From Microbacterium kunmingense (GTDB lineage: Bacteria; Actinomycetota; Actinomycetes; Actinomycetales; Microbacteriaceae), in assembly GCF_023155745.1 (NCBI RefSeq), contig NZ_JAKNUS010000011.1, positions 62,001-126,000 on the forward strand: DNA of 64,000 nucleotides. Reading direction: 5' to 3'. Shown here one piece after another: positions 10,327-18,531 of the stretch; the stretch's first letter is position 1; every line of letters starts with the position of its first letter. The translations under genes were made by a program, and so were the position numbers. The notes under the pieces were generated by a model that searched no databases, was not told the DNA's origin, and saw only the letters and a program-made list of their open reading frames with translations.

Positions 10327-10399
10327 TCCCCCAGGCACGATTCGAACGTGCGACCGGCGGATTAGAAGGCCGCTGCTCTATCCACTGAGCTACTGGGGG
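10327..10399 (-). tRNA. tRNA-Arg (TCT)
   Basis: Minus-strand cloverleaf: acceptor CCCCCAG/CTGGGGG with discriminator A. The anticodon arm GCGGC-CTTCTAA-TCCGC type loop gives anticodon TCT, and the T-loop is GTTCGAATC. CCA is not encoded. Confidence 0.93.
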
Positions 10400-10508
10400 T
10401 CGCTCGTCCAGGGTAGCGGCCTGGACGTGATCGTCGGGAATCGGCCCTGCGCATCTGGCGGCGCGCCGCGGGGAGGCGTACCGTCGAGGCATCGGAAGGA
10501 GTTCGACG

Positions 10509-10721
10509 ATGAGCACAACCGACACGCACTCGAGCCTCTGGGTGGCCTACGGCAGCAGTGGGGTGGTGGGCAGCATCCGCAAAGCAGCCGACGGGTACAC
10601 GGTCACCATGGCCGGGGCAGAGACGACCGCAGGCACCTACCCGACGATGGATGTCGCCAAGAACGCCCTGCATTCCCGCATGCGGCCGGGAAGCGCCTGG
10701 CCGACCTTCGAGGAGCACTGA
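10509..10721 (+). CDS. Small conserved hypothetical protein
   Basis: 70 aa, unrecognised. The text SSLWVAYGSSGVVGSIRKAADGYTVTMAG and the tail RMRPGSAWPTFEEH look like a compact single-domain beta-rich protein without signal peptide or membrane segment. A good Shine-Dalgarno (GGAAGGAG) lies about 9 nt before the ATG, and a -10-like TACCGT is upstream at about 10480, which supports a real gene. It is monocistronic, followed by a hairpin that separates it from the convergent yczE. Confidence 0.7.
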   Translation: MSTTDTHSSLWVAYGSSGVVGSIRKAADGYTVTMAGAETTAGTYPTMDVAKNALHSRMRPGSAWPTFEEH

Positions 10722-10750
10722 CCCTCGCCCCGTCCGTGCCGCGGCGAGGG
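10722..10750. terminator. Bidirectional terminator hairpin
   Basis: CCCTCGCC (10722-10729) pairs with GGCGAGGG (10743-10750) across a 13-nt loop, between two convergent genes. There is no T-tract, as is common in this GC range. Confidence 0.6.
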
Positions 10751-10759
10751 CATCGGGGT

Positions 10760-11422
10760 TCAGCTCGGCCGCTCCACCGTGCGCGCCGCCTCGATCTGCC
10801 GGGCCGCGGGGGAGGCGTCAGCAGATGTCGGGTGCGGGTCGCGGTGTCGCGCCGTGTCGAACAGGGGCAGCGTGAGGTGGACAAGGGGACCGATCGCCGC
10901 GGCGAACACCAGCGTGCCGATACCCACCGTCCCGCCGAGCAGCCAGCCCATCACCAGCACGCTGAGTTCCACGCCGCCGCGGCACAGCCAGATGGGCCAC
11001 CCCAGCCGCGCATGCATTCCCGTCATGAGACCGTCGCGGGGACCAGGTCCGAAACGAGCTCCGATGTAGAGGCCGCATCCCACGGCCACGATCACGATGC
11101 CGCCTACGAGGAGTGCGACCTGTGCCAGAAGGTGATCCGGCACAGGCGGCATCAGCCACAGAACGATCTGCATGCTCGTGCCGACCAGCAGGATGTTGGC
11201 GACGGTGCCCACTCCTGGTCGTTGACGCAGCGGGATCCACAGGAGGAGGACGCCGATGCCGACGAGGTTGGTCACCCATCCGATCCCGAGACCGGTCTGA
11301 CGGGACAGTCCCTCGGCGAACACCGTCCACGGATCGACACCCAGCCCCGCTTCGATGGTCAGGGCGCAGCCCGCGCCGTACAGAACGAGACCGAGCAGCA
11401 GTCGGAGGATGCGATCCAGCAT
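10760..11422 (-). CDS. YczE/YitT-like integral membrane protein
   Basis: 220 aa with about five hydrophobic segments. Family motifs are LGVDPWTVFAEGLS near residue 30 and GARFGPGPRDGLM near residue 125, both typical of YczE/YyaS membrane proteins. The function is unknown. The gene is divergent from a MocR-type GntR/aminotransferase regulator 61 bp away. This pairing is known from Bacillus (yczE/yczR), so the regulator probably controls this gene. The hydrophilic C-terminal tail of about 30 residues is probably cytosolic. Confidence 0.85.
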   Translation of the reverse strand: MLDRILRLLLGLVLYGAGCALTIEAGLGVDPWTVFAEGLSRQTGLGIGWVTNLVGIGVLLLWIPLRQRPGVGTVANILLVGTSMQIVLWLMPPVPDHLLAQVALLVGGIVIVAVGCGLYIGARFGPGPRDGLMTGMHARLGWPIWLCRGGVELSVLVMGWLLGGTVGIGTLVFAAAIGPLVHLTLPLFDTARHRDPHPTSADASPAARQIEAARTVERPS

Positions 11423-11439
11423 CCCGTCATTTCACCAGA

Positions 11440-11482
11440 GAATTGGACTGGGTAGCACATGCCAATTCCGCTAAAGTGGACG
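11440..11482. promoter_or_regulatory. Candidate MocR operator in the yczE/mocR divergent promoter
   Basis: An exact inverted repeat, GAATTGG (11440-11446) and CCAATTC (11462-11468), is overlaid by direct repeats TGGAC (11444-11448 and 11477-11481) 33 bp apart, about three helical turns. TAAAGT (11472-11477) is a possible -10 six bases before the regulator ATG. MocR proteins are dimers known to bind spaced repeats. Confidence 0.5.
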
Positions 11483-11483
11483 G

Positions 11484-12908
11484 ATGGATTCACGGATCTC
11501 CGCCCGGGCACTCGCCCATGCTCTCGGTGGCTGGCGTACACGCGAACCGACATACGAGGCCCTCGCCGACGGCATTCGGCTGCTGTGTCTGGACAATCGC
11601 GTGCCGCCGCGCACGACGCTGCCGGCGGAGCGCGAACTCGCTGCCGTCCTGGGCCTGAGCCGGAGCACGGTCGCGGCGGCGTACCGGAGTCTCCGCGACA
11701 CCGGGCACATCCAGAGCGTCCGCGGATCGGGAAGCGTCACCCTCGCGCTCGCACGACGCGATCCCGGCATCACCGACGTGCGGCGGGATGACATCGACCT
11801 GCAGCAGGCGAGCCCTGCCACCTGGCCAGGGTTGGCCGGACTCATCGCCGAGGCGGTCGCCGACGCCCCCTCGATCGTCTCCCGCACCGGCTACGACATC
11901 GTGGGACGACATGACCTGCGTGCCCGGGTGGCCGCGCACTACAGCGGCCGCGGACTTGCGACCTCGCCGGAGGAGATCCTTATCACCACCGGCGCGCAGA
12001 GTGCGATCCACCTCCTGGCGCGTGCTCTCATCGCACGCGGTGATCGCGTGCTCATCGAGACCCCCACCTATCCGCACGCGGCGGACGCACTCCGTCAGGC
12101 CGGTGCGCGGCTGACCGCTGTGCCGGTCACGATCCGCGACGGGTGGGATCTCGAACGCGCCTCGCAGGTCTCGCTGCGCGCGCTGCCGGTCGCCGGATAC
12201 CTCATGCCCGATTTCCACAATCCGACGGGCCGGTCGATGACCGCGGTCGAACGCGAAACGGTGGCGAATGAGGCGGAGCGCGCGGGGACCACGCTGATCC
12301 TGGATGAGACCACAGCGGATCTCGACATCGACCGGGGACCGCTGGCTCGCGGGTTCGACCGGATGGATCCCTCCCTGGTCGTGCGCGTCGGCTCGCTCGG
12401 CAAGACGGTCTGGGGAGGACTGCGGATCGGATGGATACGGGCCTCACCGGAACTCGTCCGCCGTCTTGTGGCGCTGCGCAGCGCCCAGGACTTGGGTACT
12501 CCGGAGTTCGAGCAGGTGATCGCCGCCGCCGTCCTCGATCGATTCGGAGACGTCATCGAGCAGCGCCGACACGCGCTTCGAGCGGGACGCGACGTGATCA
12601 TCGAAGCCCTCCGACAGCGCCTGCCGGACTGGATCGTCCCACGGCCACAGGGGGGTGTGTCGCTCTGGATCGAGATGGATGCCCCGCTGAGTGCGCCGTT
12701 GGTCATGGACGCTCGCCATCGGGGCCTGCTGTTGACATCCGGACCGCGTTTCTCGGTGGACGGCGGTCACGACCGCTACCTCAGGGTGCCCTTCACCGCG
12801 GCCCCGGAGACGCTGGTGCGCGCCGCGGACATGCTCGCGCAGTCGTGGCGATCCGTCTCCCGGGCCGCGCCGCCGAGCCTGTCGCTGCGGGAAGACGCGA
12901 TGGTCTGA
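11484..12908 (+). CDS. MocR-family transcriptional regulator (GntR HTH + aminotransferase fold)
   Basis: 474 aa. The N-terminal GntR-type winged helix (about residues 20-85: LPAERELAAVLGLSRSTVAAAYRSLRDTG) is fused to a type-I aminotransferase-like domain. The PLP lysine is K307 in VGSLGKTVWGG, preceded by the DFHNPTG block (about 235) and LDETTADLDI (about 275), which carries the PLP-ring aspartate region. Such proteins sense PLP or an amino compound bound to it. The position divergent from the YczE-type membrane gene identifies it as a YczR-like regulator rather than PdxR; no pdxS/T genes are nearby. The ATG is probably leaderless. Confidence 0.88.
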   Translation: MDSRISARALAHALGGWRTREPTYEALADGIRLLCLDNRVPPRTTLPAERELAAVLGLSRSTVAAAYRSLRDTGHIQSVRGSGSVTLALARRDPGITDVRRDDIDLQQASPATWPGLAGLIAEAVADAPSIVSRTGYDIVGRHDLRARVAAHYSGRGLATSPEEILITTGAQSAIHLLARALIARGDRVLIETPTYPHAADALRQAGARLTAVPVTIRDGWDLERASQVSLRALPVAGYLMPDFHNPTGRSMTAVERETVANEAERAGTTLILDETTADLDIDRGPLARGFDRMDPSLVVRVGSLGKTVWGGLRIGWIRASPELVRRLVALRSAQDLGTPEFEQVIAAAVLDRFGDVIEQRRHALRAGRDVIIEALRQRLPDWIVPRPQGGVSLWIEMDAPLSAPLVMDARHRGLLLTSGPRFSVDGGHDRYLRVPFTAAPETLVRAADMLAQSWRSVSRAAPPSLSLREDAMV

Positions 12909-12942
12909 AGACGGGACGACCCCGCCTCGGAGTGCGCCGCCG

Positions 12943-13203
12943 TCACCTCGCGTAGTGCAGGCAGGACACCGCATCGTCCAGGCTCCAGAAACGCCCCACC
13001 TCGAAGAATCGTCTGACCCGCGTGGAGTAGCGGAGTGCGTGGAACCGCAGAGCATCCGGCTCCCCGTCCGCACGGACATGGCCGACGATCCGGCCGGCGC
13101 GATCGATGACCCGCCACAGCTGCGCTCCTGCGGCGACCAGGCGCAGTCCGTGCCGGGTCGTCGACGCTGCGGTCGGGGTGGGGTGGTGGGTGAACACGGT
13201 CAT
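12943..13203 (-). CDS. Small hypothetical protein upstream of ssb
   Basis: 86 aa, unrecognised. It has no membrane segment or signal peptide. The text VAAGAQLWRVIDRAGRIVGHVRADG suggests a small beta-sheet fold, and the basic mid-region YSTRVRRFFEVGRF is followed by WSLDDAVSCLHYAR. A strong Shine-Dalgarno (AAGGAGG) lies six bases before the ATG, so it is translated. The frame stays open upstream past this ATG, but the ribosome site decides the start. It is divergent from ssb across a 220-bp gap. Confidence 0.7.
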   Translation of the reverse strand: MTVFTHHPTPTAASTTRHGLRLVAAGAQLWRVIDRAGRIVGHVRADGEPDALRFHALRYSTRVRRFFEVGRFWSLDDAVSCLHYAR

Positions 13204-13423
13204 GTCTGCCTCCTTGTTCGAAGATAGATCCGACCTCCGACACCGAAGTGGCAGACGTCCTCTCCTGCACAACCGGTCCCCAACCCGCGCTTTCCACAGA
13301 TGAGTCGGCCGCGCACCTCCCGAAGGCGGATCGTCGCCACGATGGGGTCGTGCCGGTGCCCGCCGGGCACCCGGGCACCGGCACAACCGAACATCCGCAC
13401 GCGACAAGAAGCGAGGAGAAATC
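13204..13423. other. Divergent intergenic region between the 86-aa gene and ssb
   Basis: This region probably holds both promoters. The Shine-Dalgarno for ssb (AGGAG) is at about 13413. I see no clear paired -35/-10 and no strong hairpin. Confidence 0.4.
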
Positions 13424-13978
13424 ATGTCCGACACCATCACTCTCACCGGCAACATCGCCACGATCCCCGAGCACAAGAAGATCCTGGACGGCATCCCGGT
13501 GACGTCCTTCCGCGTCGCGACCTCGCATCGGCGGCTCGACCGCGCGACGGGACAGTGGCTGGACGGTGAGACCAGCTACTACACCGTCCAGCTGTTCCGC
13601 CAGCTCGCCGAGAACGCGGTCCTCTCGCTCAGCCGCGGTGACCGGGTCATCGTCACCGGTCGTGTCAAAGTGCGCGAGTGGGACAACGGAACCCGCCGGG
13701 GAACCACCGTCGAGGTGGAGGCCGACGCGATCGGGCACGACTTGAAGTTCGGCACGTCGCGCTTCACGCGGGCGACCGGGTCCCGCCCGCCCGCGGACGC
13801 AGCTCAGCCCGAGGCGTGGCCTGCACCCGGAGTCGCTGCGGAACAGGCGTCCGAGGCGGCGTCGGAGGCGTGGGCGACGAGCGTTCCCGGGGCCCGCGAC
13901 GAATCGGTCGAGGAGGGGGAGGAACAGGACCCGCGATCCGGATCTCTCCTCGTGGCGGCGGGCGAGACCCCCTTCTGA
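13424..13978 (+). CDS. ssb: Single-stranded DNA-binding protein (paralogue with non-canonical tail)
   Basis: 184 aa. The N-terminal OB fold (about residues 1-110) reads ITLTGNIATIPEHK, SYYTVQLFRQLAENAVLSL and GDRVIVTGRVKVREW. A low-complexity Ala/Glu linker follows. The last residues are AAGETPF, a weak version of the acidic DDDIPF tip that recruits partner proteins. It therefore looks like the second actinobacterial SSB (the Rv2478c/SsbB type, next to ettA) rather than the replication SSB normally found with rpsF/rpsR. A role in recombination or stress is inferred from that class. Confidence 0.9.
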   Translation: MSDTITLTGNIATIPEHKKILDGIPVTSFRVATSHRRLDRATGQWLDGETSYYTVQLFRQLAENAVLSLSRGDRVIVTGRVKVREWDNGTRRGTTVEVEADAIGHDLKFGTSRFTRATGSRPPADAAQPEAWPAPGVAAEQASEAASEAWATSVPGARDESVEEGEEQDPRSGSLLVAAGETPF

Positions 13979-14020
13979 GCCGGTGCAGGAGCCCGGCGGA
14001 CCACGACGTAGACTCAGTCC

Positions 14021-14545
14021 GTGCCTCTGCGGAAACAGGATCACCACGCCCGCCGTCGCCCTCTGCCACCGCGCGGTCCGCACCGCGGCATCCTGATCGG
14101 CGCGTTCGTCGTGCTTCTCGTGACCGGCTGCACGCCGTCTCCCTCGCCCACCCCGGCGCCGACGGCGCCGGCCCCCGTGCCGACCGGCTCAGCGACGCCC
14201 GCTCCGGCCGGTCCGGCGCTCGTGCCCGAGGGATCGGCGGAGGACAATCTGCCGTTGTTCACACAGATCGTCCAATCCGTGTGGAATAGCGAGGGGCGGG
14301 GCGCCGGCCGGGCGTACGTCGACGCACTCGTGGCCGGCGGATTCGACAAGAGCGTCATGCAGGTCACGGCCGACACCTCCACAGTGGGCAACCCCGCCGA
14401 GAGCATTCAGGTCTCGGTTCGCTGGGGAGAGCAGTGCCTCATCGGCCAGGTGGGCGAGGCGACCGGCGAGCCGGTCACGACCGTCGTCGCGGCGCTCCCC
14501 GACGGTGCATGCCTGCTGGGCGAGACCCGGCCGATCGACTGGTGA
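14021..14545 (+). CDS. Lipoprotein, DUF6993-like
   Basis: 174 aa. A basic N-terminus and hydrophobic stretch lead to the lipobox VTGC (Cys at about residue 37), followed by a Pro/Ser/Thr/Ala-rich linker. The C-terminal domain (about 75-174) has AGRAYVDALVAGGFDK and RWGEQCLIGQV, matching what I recall of DUF6993 in Microbacteriaceae. It is probably anchored on the outer face of the membrane; the function is unknown. The GTG start has TAGACT six bases upstream (14009-14014), so it is probably leaderless. Confidence 0.75.
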   Translation: MPLRKQDHHARRRPLPPRGPHRGILIGAFVVLLVTGCTPSPSPTPAPTAPAPVPTGSATPAPAGPALVPEGSAEDNLPLFTQIVQSVWNSEGRGAGRAYVDALVAGGFDKSVMQVTADTSTVGNPAESIQVSVRWGEQCLIGQVGEATGEPVTTVVAALPDGACLLGETRPIDW

Positions 14546-14646
14546 GACCGCGCCGCGGGTCGGCGACCGGGCCCGACGGTGACGTCGTGACCGACCGGCT
14601 AGGCTGGGACGCTGACATCGGGACGTGAAGGGGAGCTGCGAACGGT

Positions 14647-16326
14647 ATGGCTGAATACATCTACTCGATGGTCCGGGCCCGCAAGGCGGTCGGCGACAAG
14701 CTGATCCTCGACGACGTCACGATGGCCTTCCTTCCGGGGGCGAAGATCGGCATGGTCGGTCCCAACGGGGCGGGGAAGTCCACCATCCTGAAGATCATGG
14801 CGGGGCTGGACACCCCCTCCAACGGTGAGGCCAAGCTCAGCCCCGGTTTCTCCGTGGGCATCCTCATGCAGGAGCCCGAGCTCGACGAGTCCAAGACGGT
14901 GCTGGAGAACATCCAGGACGGGATCGCCATCAAGGCCAAGCTCGATCGCTTCAACGAGATCTCCGCGCTCATGGCCGATCCCGACGCCGACTTCGACGCC
15001 CTGTTGGCCGAGATGGGGACGCTCCAGGAGGAGATCGACGCTGCCGACGCCTGGGATCTGGACTCCCAGCTCGAACAGGCCATGGACGCGCTGCGCACGC
15101 CGCCGGGCGATGCGGCGATCGCGCCGCTCTCCGGTGGTGAGAAGCGTCGCGTAGCCCTGACCAAGCTCCTTCTGCAGAAGCCCGACCTGCTCCTCCTGGA
15201 CGAGCCCACCAACCATCTCGACGCCGAGAGCGTGCTGTGGCTGGAGCAGCACCTTCAGAAGTACCCCGGCGCCGTGATCGCCATCACCCACGACAGGTAC
15301 TTCCTCGACAATGTCGCGGAATGGATCGCAGAGGTCGACCGCGGTCGCCTGATCGGGTACGAGGGCAACTACTCCACCTACCTGGAGAAGAAGGGCGAGC
15401 GCCTGGAGGTGCAGGGCAAGAAGGACGCCAAACTCGCCAAGCGCCTGAAGGAAGAGCTCGAGTGGGTCCGCTCCAACGCCAAGGGCCGCCAGGCGAAGTC
15501 CAAGGCCCGACTGGCGCGTTACGAGGAGATGGCCGCGGAAGCCGATCGCACCCGCAAGCTCGACTTCGAGGAGATCCAGATTCCGCCCGGCCCGCGCCTC
15601 GGGGGCATCGTCATCGAGGCCAAGAACCTGCAGAAGCGCTTCGGAGACCGTTCCCTCATCGACGGGTTGAGCTTCAGCCTGCCCCCGAACGGAATCGTCG
15701 GCGTCATCGGGCCGAACGGCGTCGGCAAGACCACGCTGTTCAAGACCATCGTCGGTCTGGAGCCGCTGGACGGCGGCAACCTGAAGATCGGCGAGACGGT
15801 GAAGATCAGCTACGTCGACCAGTCGCGCGCGAACATCGACCCGGAGAAGACCCTGTGGGAGGTCGTCTCCGACGGCCTGGACATCATCACGGTGGGCAAG
15901 ACCGAGATCCCGTCCCGGGCCTACGTGTCGAAGTTCGGGTTCAAGGGCCCCGACCAGCAGAAGAAGGCGGGTGTGCTCTCCGGCGGTGAGCGCAACCGGC
16001 TGAACCTGGCTCTGACGCTGAAGGAGGGCGGCAACCTGCTGCTCCTCGACGAGCCGACCAACGACCTCGACGTCGAAACGCTGCAGTCCCTGGAGAACGC
16101 ACTTCTGGAGTTCCCCGGGTGTGCCGTGGTCATCACGCACGACCGGTGGTTCCTCGACCGGATCGCGACCCACATCCTCGCGTACGAAGGCACCGACGAG
16201 CACCCCGACCGGTGGTACTGGTTCGAGGGCAACTTCGACGCGTACGAGCAGAACAAGATCGAACGGCTCGGCCCGGACGCGGCGACGCCCCATCGCTCGG
16301 CCTACCGCAAGCTCACCCGTGACTGA
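14647..16326 (+). CDS. ettA: Energy-dependent translational throttle protein EttA (ABC-F)
   Basis: 559 aa with two ABC ATPase domains and no membrane part. Walker A motifs are GPNGAGKST (about residue 38) and GPNGVGKTT (about 356), with signatures LSGGEKRR and LSGGERNR and Walker B LLLLDEPTNHLD and LLLLDEPTNDLD. The arm and linker between the domains are present. EttA binds the ribosomal E site and gates the first elongation cycle according to the ATP/ADP ratio. Shine-Dalgarno AAGGGGAG is upstream, and a -10-like TAGGCT lies about 50 bp before the start. The last 8 nt overlap the following thioesterase gene. Confidence 0.96.
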   Translation: MAEYIYSMVRARKAVGDKLILDDVTMAFLPGAKIGMVGPNGAGKSTILKIMAGLDTPSNGEAKLSPGFSVGILMQEPELDESKTVLENIQDGIAIKAKLDRFNEISALMADPDADFDALLAEMGTLQEEIDAADAWDLDSQLEQAMDALRTPPGDAAIAPLSGGEKRRVALTKLLLQKPDLLLLDEPTNHLDAESVLWLEQHLQKYPGAVIAITHDRYFLDNVAEWIAEVDRGRLIGYEGNYSTYLEKKGERLEVQGKKDAKLAKRLKEELEWVRSNAKGRQAKSKARLARYEEMAAEADRTRKLDFEEIQIPPGPRLGGIVIEAKNLQKRFGDRSLIDGLSFSLPPNGIVGVIGPNGVGKTTLFKTIVGLEPLDGGNLKIGETVKISYVDQSRANIDPEKTLWEVVSDGLDIITVGKTEIPSRAYVSKFGFKGPDQQKKAGVLSGGERNRLNLALTLKEGGNLLLLDEPTNDLDVETLQSLENALLEFPGCAVVITHDRWFLDRIATHILAYEGTDEHPDRWYWFEGNFDAYEQNKIERLGPDAATPHRSAYRKLTRD

Positions 16327-16840
16327 CCCCGTCGTTGCGGAGACGACTCCGTCGGGTCGGCGACTGCACATCCCGATCCCGCTTCGCTGGGGCGATCTCG
16401 ACGCCTTCAATCACGTCAACAACACCGCGATGCTGAAGCTCCTCGAGGAGGCGCGCGTTCGCGCGTTCTGGCTCCCGGACCCGGGAGAGACCGCCCCGGA
16501 CACGGCGGTGCTGTCCTCCGGTATCTCCAGCGGCGTTCTGACCTTGATCGCGCGCCAGGAGATCGAGTACCTCGCGCCGGTGCCGTATCAGCGCCATCCC
16601 CTCGACATCCAAATGTGGTTCGGCAGGCTGGGCGGATCGAGCATCGAGGTCTGCTACGAGGTGTGCAGCCCCAGGGAGAGCGCCGCACCCGACGGCACGC
16701 AGACGATCTATGCGCGTGCCACGACGGTCGTCGTCAAAGTCGACGCCCGCACCGGCGCCCCGCTGCGCCTGAGCGCCGAGGAGCGGAGCGCCTGGGAACC
16801 GTATGTCGGCCCGCCGCTGGTCTACACGCACCGCCGGTGA
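16319..16840 (+). CDS. Acyl-CoA thioesterase (4HBT hotdog family)
   Basis: 173 aa single hotdog domain. IPLRWGDLDAFNHVNNTAMLKLLEEAR is the usual N-terminal block, with the catalytic aspartate in DLDAFNHVNN. The GTG at 16319 overlaps the ettA stop by 8 nt, giving a coupled pair. The same ettA-thioesterase neighbourhood occurs in mycobacteria (Rv2477c/Rv2475c, from memory). Substrate unknown; probably short or branched acyl-CoA. Confidence 0.88.
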   Translation: MTDPVVAETTPSGRRLHIPIPLRWGDLDAFNHVNNTAMLKLLEEARVRAFWLPDPGETAPDTAVLSSGISSGVLTLIARQEIEYLAPVPYQRHPLDIQMWFGRLGGSSIEVCYEVCSPRESAAPDGTQTIYARATTVVVKVDARTGAPLRLSAEERSAWEPYVGPPLVYTHRR

Positions 16841-16847
16841 GAGGCTC

Positions 16848-16866
16848 CGGCGGGGTCATCCCGCCG
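16848..16866. terminator. Short hairpin between convergent thioesterase genes
   Basis: CGGCGGG (16848-16854) pairs with CCCGCCG (16860-16866) across a 5-nt loop. The right arm lies in the coding end of the leftward tesB. A modest bidirectional terminator at best. Confidence 0.4.
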
Positions 16867-17773
16867 CGTCGGGGACCCGCACCATGACCTCCTGCCCCAC
16901 ACTCGCGACGAGGACGCCGTCTCGCGTGAAGATCCGACCCTGGGCCAGCCCCCTCCCGCCCCGCGCGCTGGGCGATTCCTGGACGTAGACGAGCCACTCG
17001 TCCACCCGTGCCGGACGATGCCACCACATCGCGTGGTCGAGGCTCGCGACCTTCAGGCCGGGGGTCGCCCAGGCGACTCCGTGCGCGCGGAGGATCGACT
17101 CCTGGATCGTCAGGTCGCTGAGGTAGGCGAGGACGGCGCGATGGAGGGCCGCATCATCCGGCAGACGGCGTCGGGTGCGCAGCCACACCGCCTGCCGAGG
17201 CACGCGCTCACCCTCCACGCGCAGATAGATCGACGACGGCACATGCCGCACATCCACGGGGCGGTCGGTGAACAGCCGCTTGGACATCGGGTGCAGTCCC
17301 GTCAACTGCTCCTCGATGTCCGGCAGATCCTCGGGCTCGGGCAGGTCGCCCGGGAGGAGGGCCTGATGCTCGAGTCCCGGGTCGTCGTCCTGGAAGGACG
17401 CGATCGCGGAGAAGATCGGAACACCGCCCTGGAAGGCCTGAGTGCGCCGCGTAGCGAACGACCGACCGTCGTGGATGCGGTCCACCGAGAAGGTGATCCC
17501 CTGATCCGCATCACCCGGCCGAAGGAAGTAGCCGTGCATCGAGTGGACCGTTCGACCCTCGGGGATGGTGCGCTCGGCGGCGACGAGCGACTGGGCGAGC
17601 ACCTGACCGCCGTAGACGCGACCGAGCGGCATCCGCTGGGATACGCCGGTGAAGATGTCCTCCGTCGTCCGCGCGGAGGAGTCCTCCAGGTCCAGAACCG
17701 CGAGCATCGACGCCACGGGGTCGGAATCGCTGCGCCCACGGTCCGGGGGAGCCGGGTGCGGGGAATCGGTCAC
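16856..17773 (-). CDS. tesB: Acyl-CoA thioesterase II
   Basis: 305 aa double-hotdog TesB, the usual length. Motifs include RVYGGQVLAQSLVAAERT near residue 55, the catalytic aspartate region LDHAMWWHRP near residue 245, and GLAQGRIFTRDGVLVASVGQE at the C-terminus. It hydrolyses medium- and long-chain acyl-CoA. The GTG at 17773 has a good Shine-Dalgarno (AGGAGGAG). It is divergent from the 225-aa unknown gene, 51 bp apart. Confidence 0.92.
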   Translation of the reverse strand: MTDSPHPAPPDRGRSDSDPVASMLAVLDLEDSSARTTEDIFTGVSQRMPLGRVYGGQVLAQSLVAAERTIPEGRTVHSMHGYFLRPGDADQGITFSVDRIHDGRSFATRRTQAFQGGVPIFSAIASFQDDDPGLEHQALLPGDLPEPEDLPDIEEQLTGLHPMSKRLFTDRPVDVRHVPSSIYLRVEGERVPRQAVWLRTRRRLPDDAALHRAVLAYLSDLTIQESILRAHGVAWATPGLKVASLDHAMWWHRPARVDEWLVYVQESPSARGGRGLAQGRIFTRDGVLVASVGQEVMVRVPDAAG

Positions 17774-17824
17774 GCGGCTCCTCCTGTCCGGGCACGGCGC
17801 CCGATCGTTGGTAGTTTAGATCGG

Positions 17825-18502
17825 ATGTCCGCGCGCCTTCTCCTCGCCGATCGCGACGCCGTCGCCGACGCCCTCACGTTCGCCGGCCGCGCCGCGCGGC
17901 TCGGTGACGGCGCCGTTCGACTTCGCGCCGCGGCAGGGACGCTGACGATGTGGGCGGCGGTGCTGGCCCCCCGGGGGCTGTTCGACAGCACCCCGACGAT
18001 CCTCGGGATGCGTGCCGTCCGGGCGGATCGCGAACTCGAGTGCGACTTCGTGGTGGACGCCACCGGTCTGACATCCGTTCCCTCCGACGATGCGGCCCTC
18101 GCCCTGCCGGCGACGGCGCTCGCACCCGCGTGGGCGGGGATCTCGCCGCCGCAGGGCGGCTGGGTTCCCGGCGGTCAGCTCGCGGCGGCGGACCTGGCAT
18201 CCCGCGCGCAGTGGGGAATGGCGGCGGTCGCGAACAAGCTGCCGGCCGATGCCGGTGAGGATGTCGTGCGGGTGGTCCGGTCGGATGTCTGGGGTGCACC
18301 TGCCCCCGAGCTCGCCGATCTGCCCCTCGGCGTCGCCTTCGCCGCGTTCGGGCTCGGGTTCATCGGCGGCGAAGAGGTGGTGGGCGTCTTCAGCGCGCCG
18401 TCGTGGACCCGGCTGAGCCTCCAGCGTGGGCATGTGCTCGTCCGTCGCCCGCCCCGGGAGGGACTGACTCCCGTTCGGTCGACCGGGCGCGTCGCGGGCT
18501 GA
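17825..18502 (+). CDS. Conserved hypothetical protein (actinobacterial)
   Basis: 225 aa, unrecognised. It has no signal peptide or clear membrane helix. The N-terminal half (LLADRDAVADALTFAGRAARLGDG) is followed by MWAAVLAPRGLFDSTPTILGMRAVR and a glycine-rich segment ISPPQGGWVPGGQL. The length, normal codon use and a leaderless promoter signature (TAGTTT seven bases before the ATG) support a real gene. It is divergent from tesB and convergent with the FAD dehydrogenase, so it is monocistronic. Confidence 0.75.
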   Translation: MSARLLLADRDAVADALTFAGRAARLGDGAVRLRAAAGTLTMWAAVLAPRGLFDSTPTILGMRAVRADRELECDFVVDATGLTSVPSDDAALALPATALAPAWAGISPPQGGWVPGGQLAAADLASRAQWGMAAVANKLPADAGEDVVRVVRSDVWGAPAPELADLPLGVAFAAFGLGFIGGEEVVGVFSAPSWTRLSLQRGHVLVRRPPREGLTPVRSTGRVAG

Positions 18503-18531
18503 GCCGTCGCGGGGGAGCGTCGAGGGCGCTG

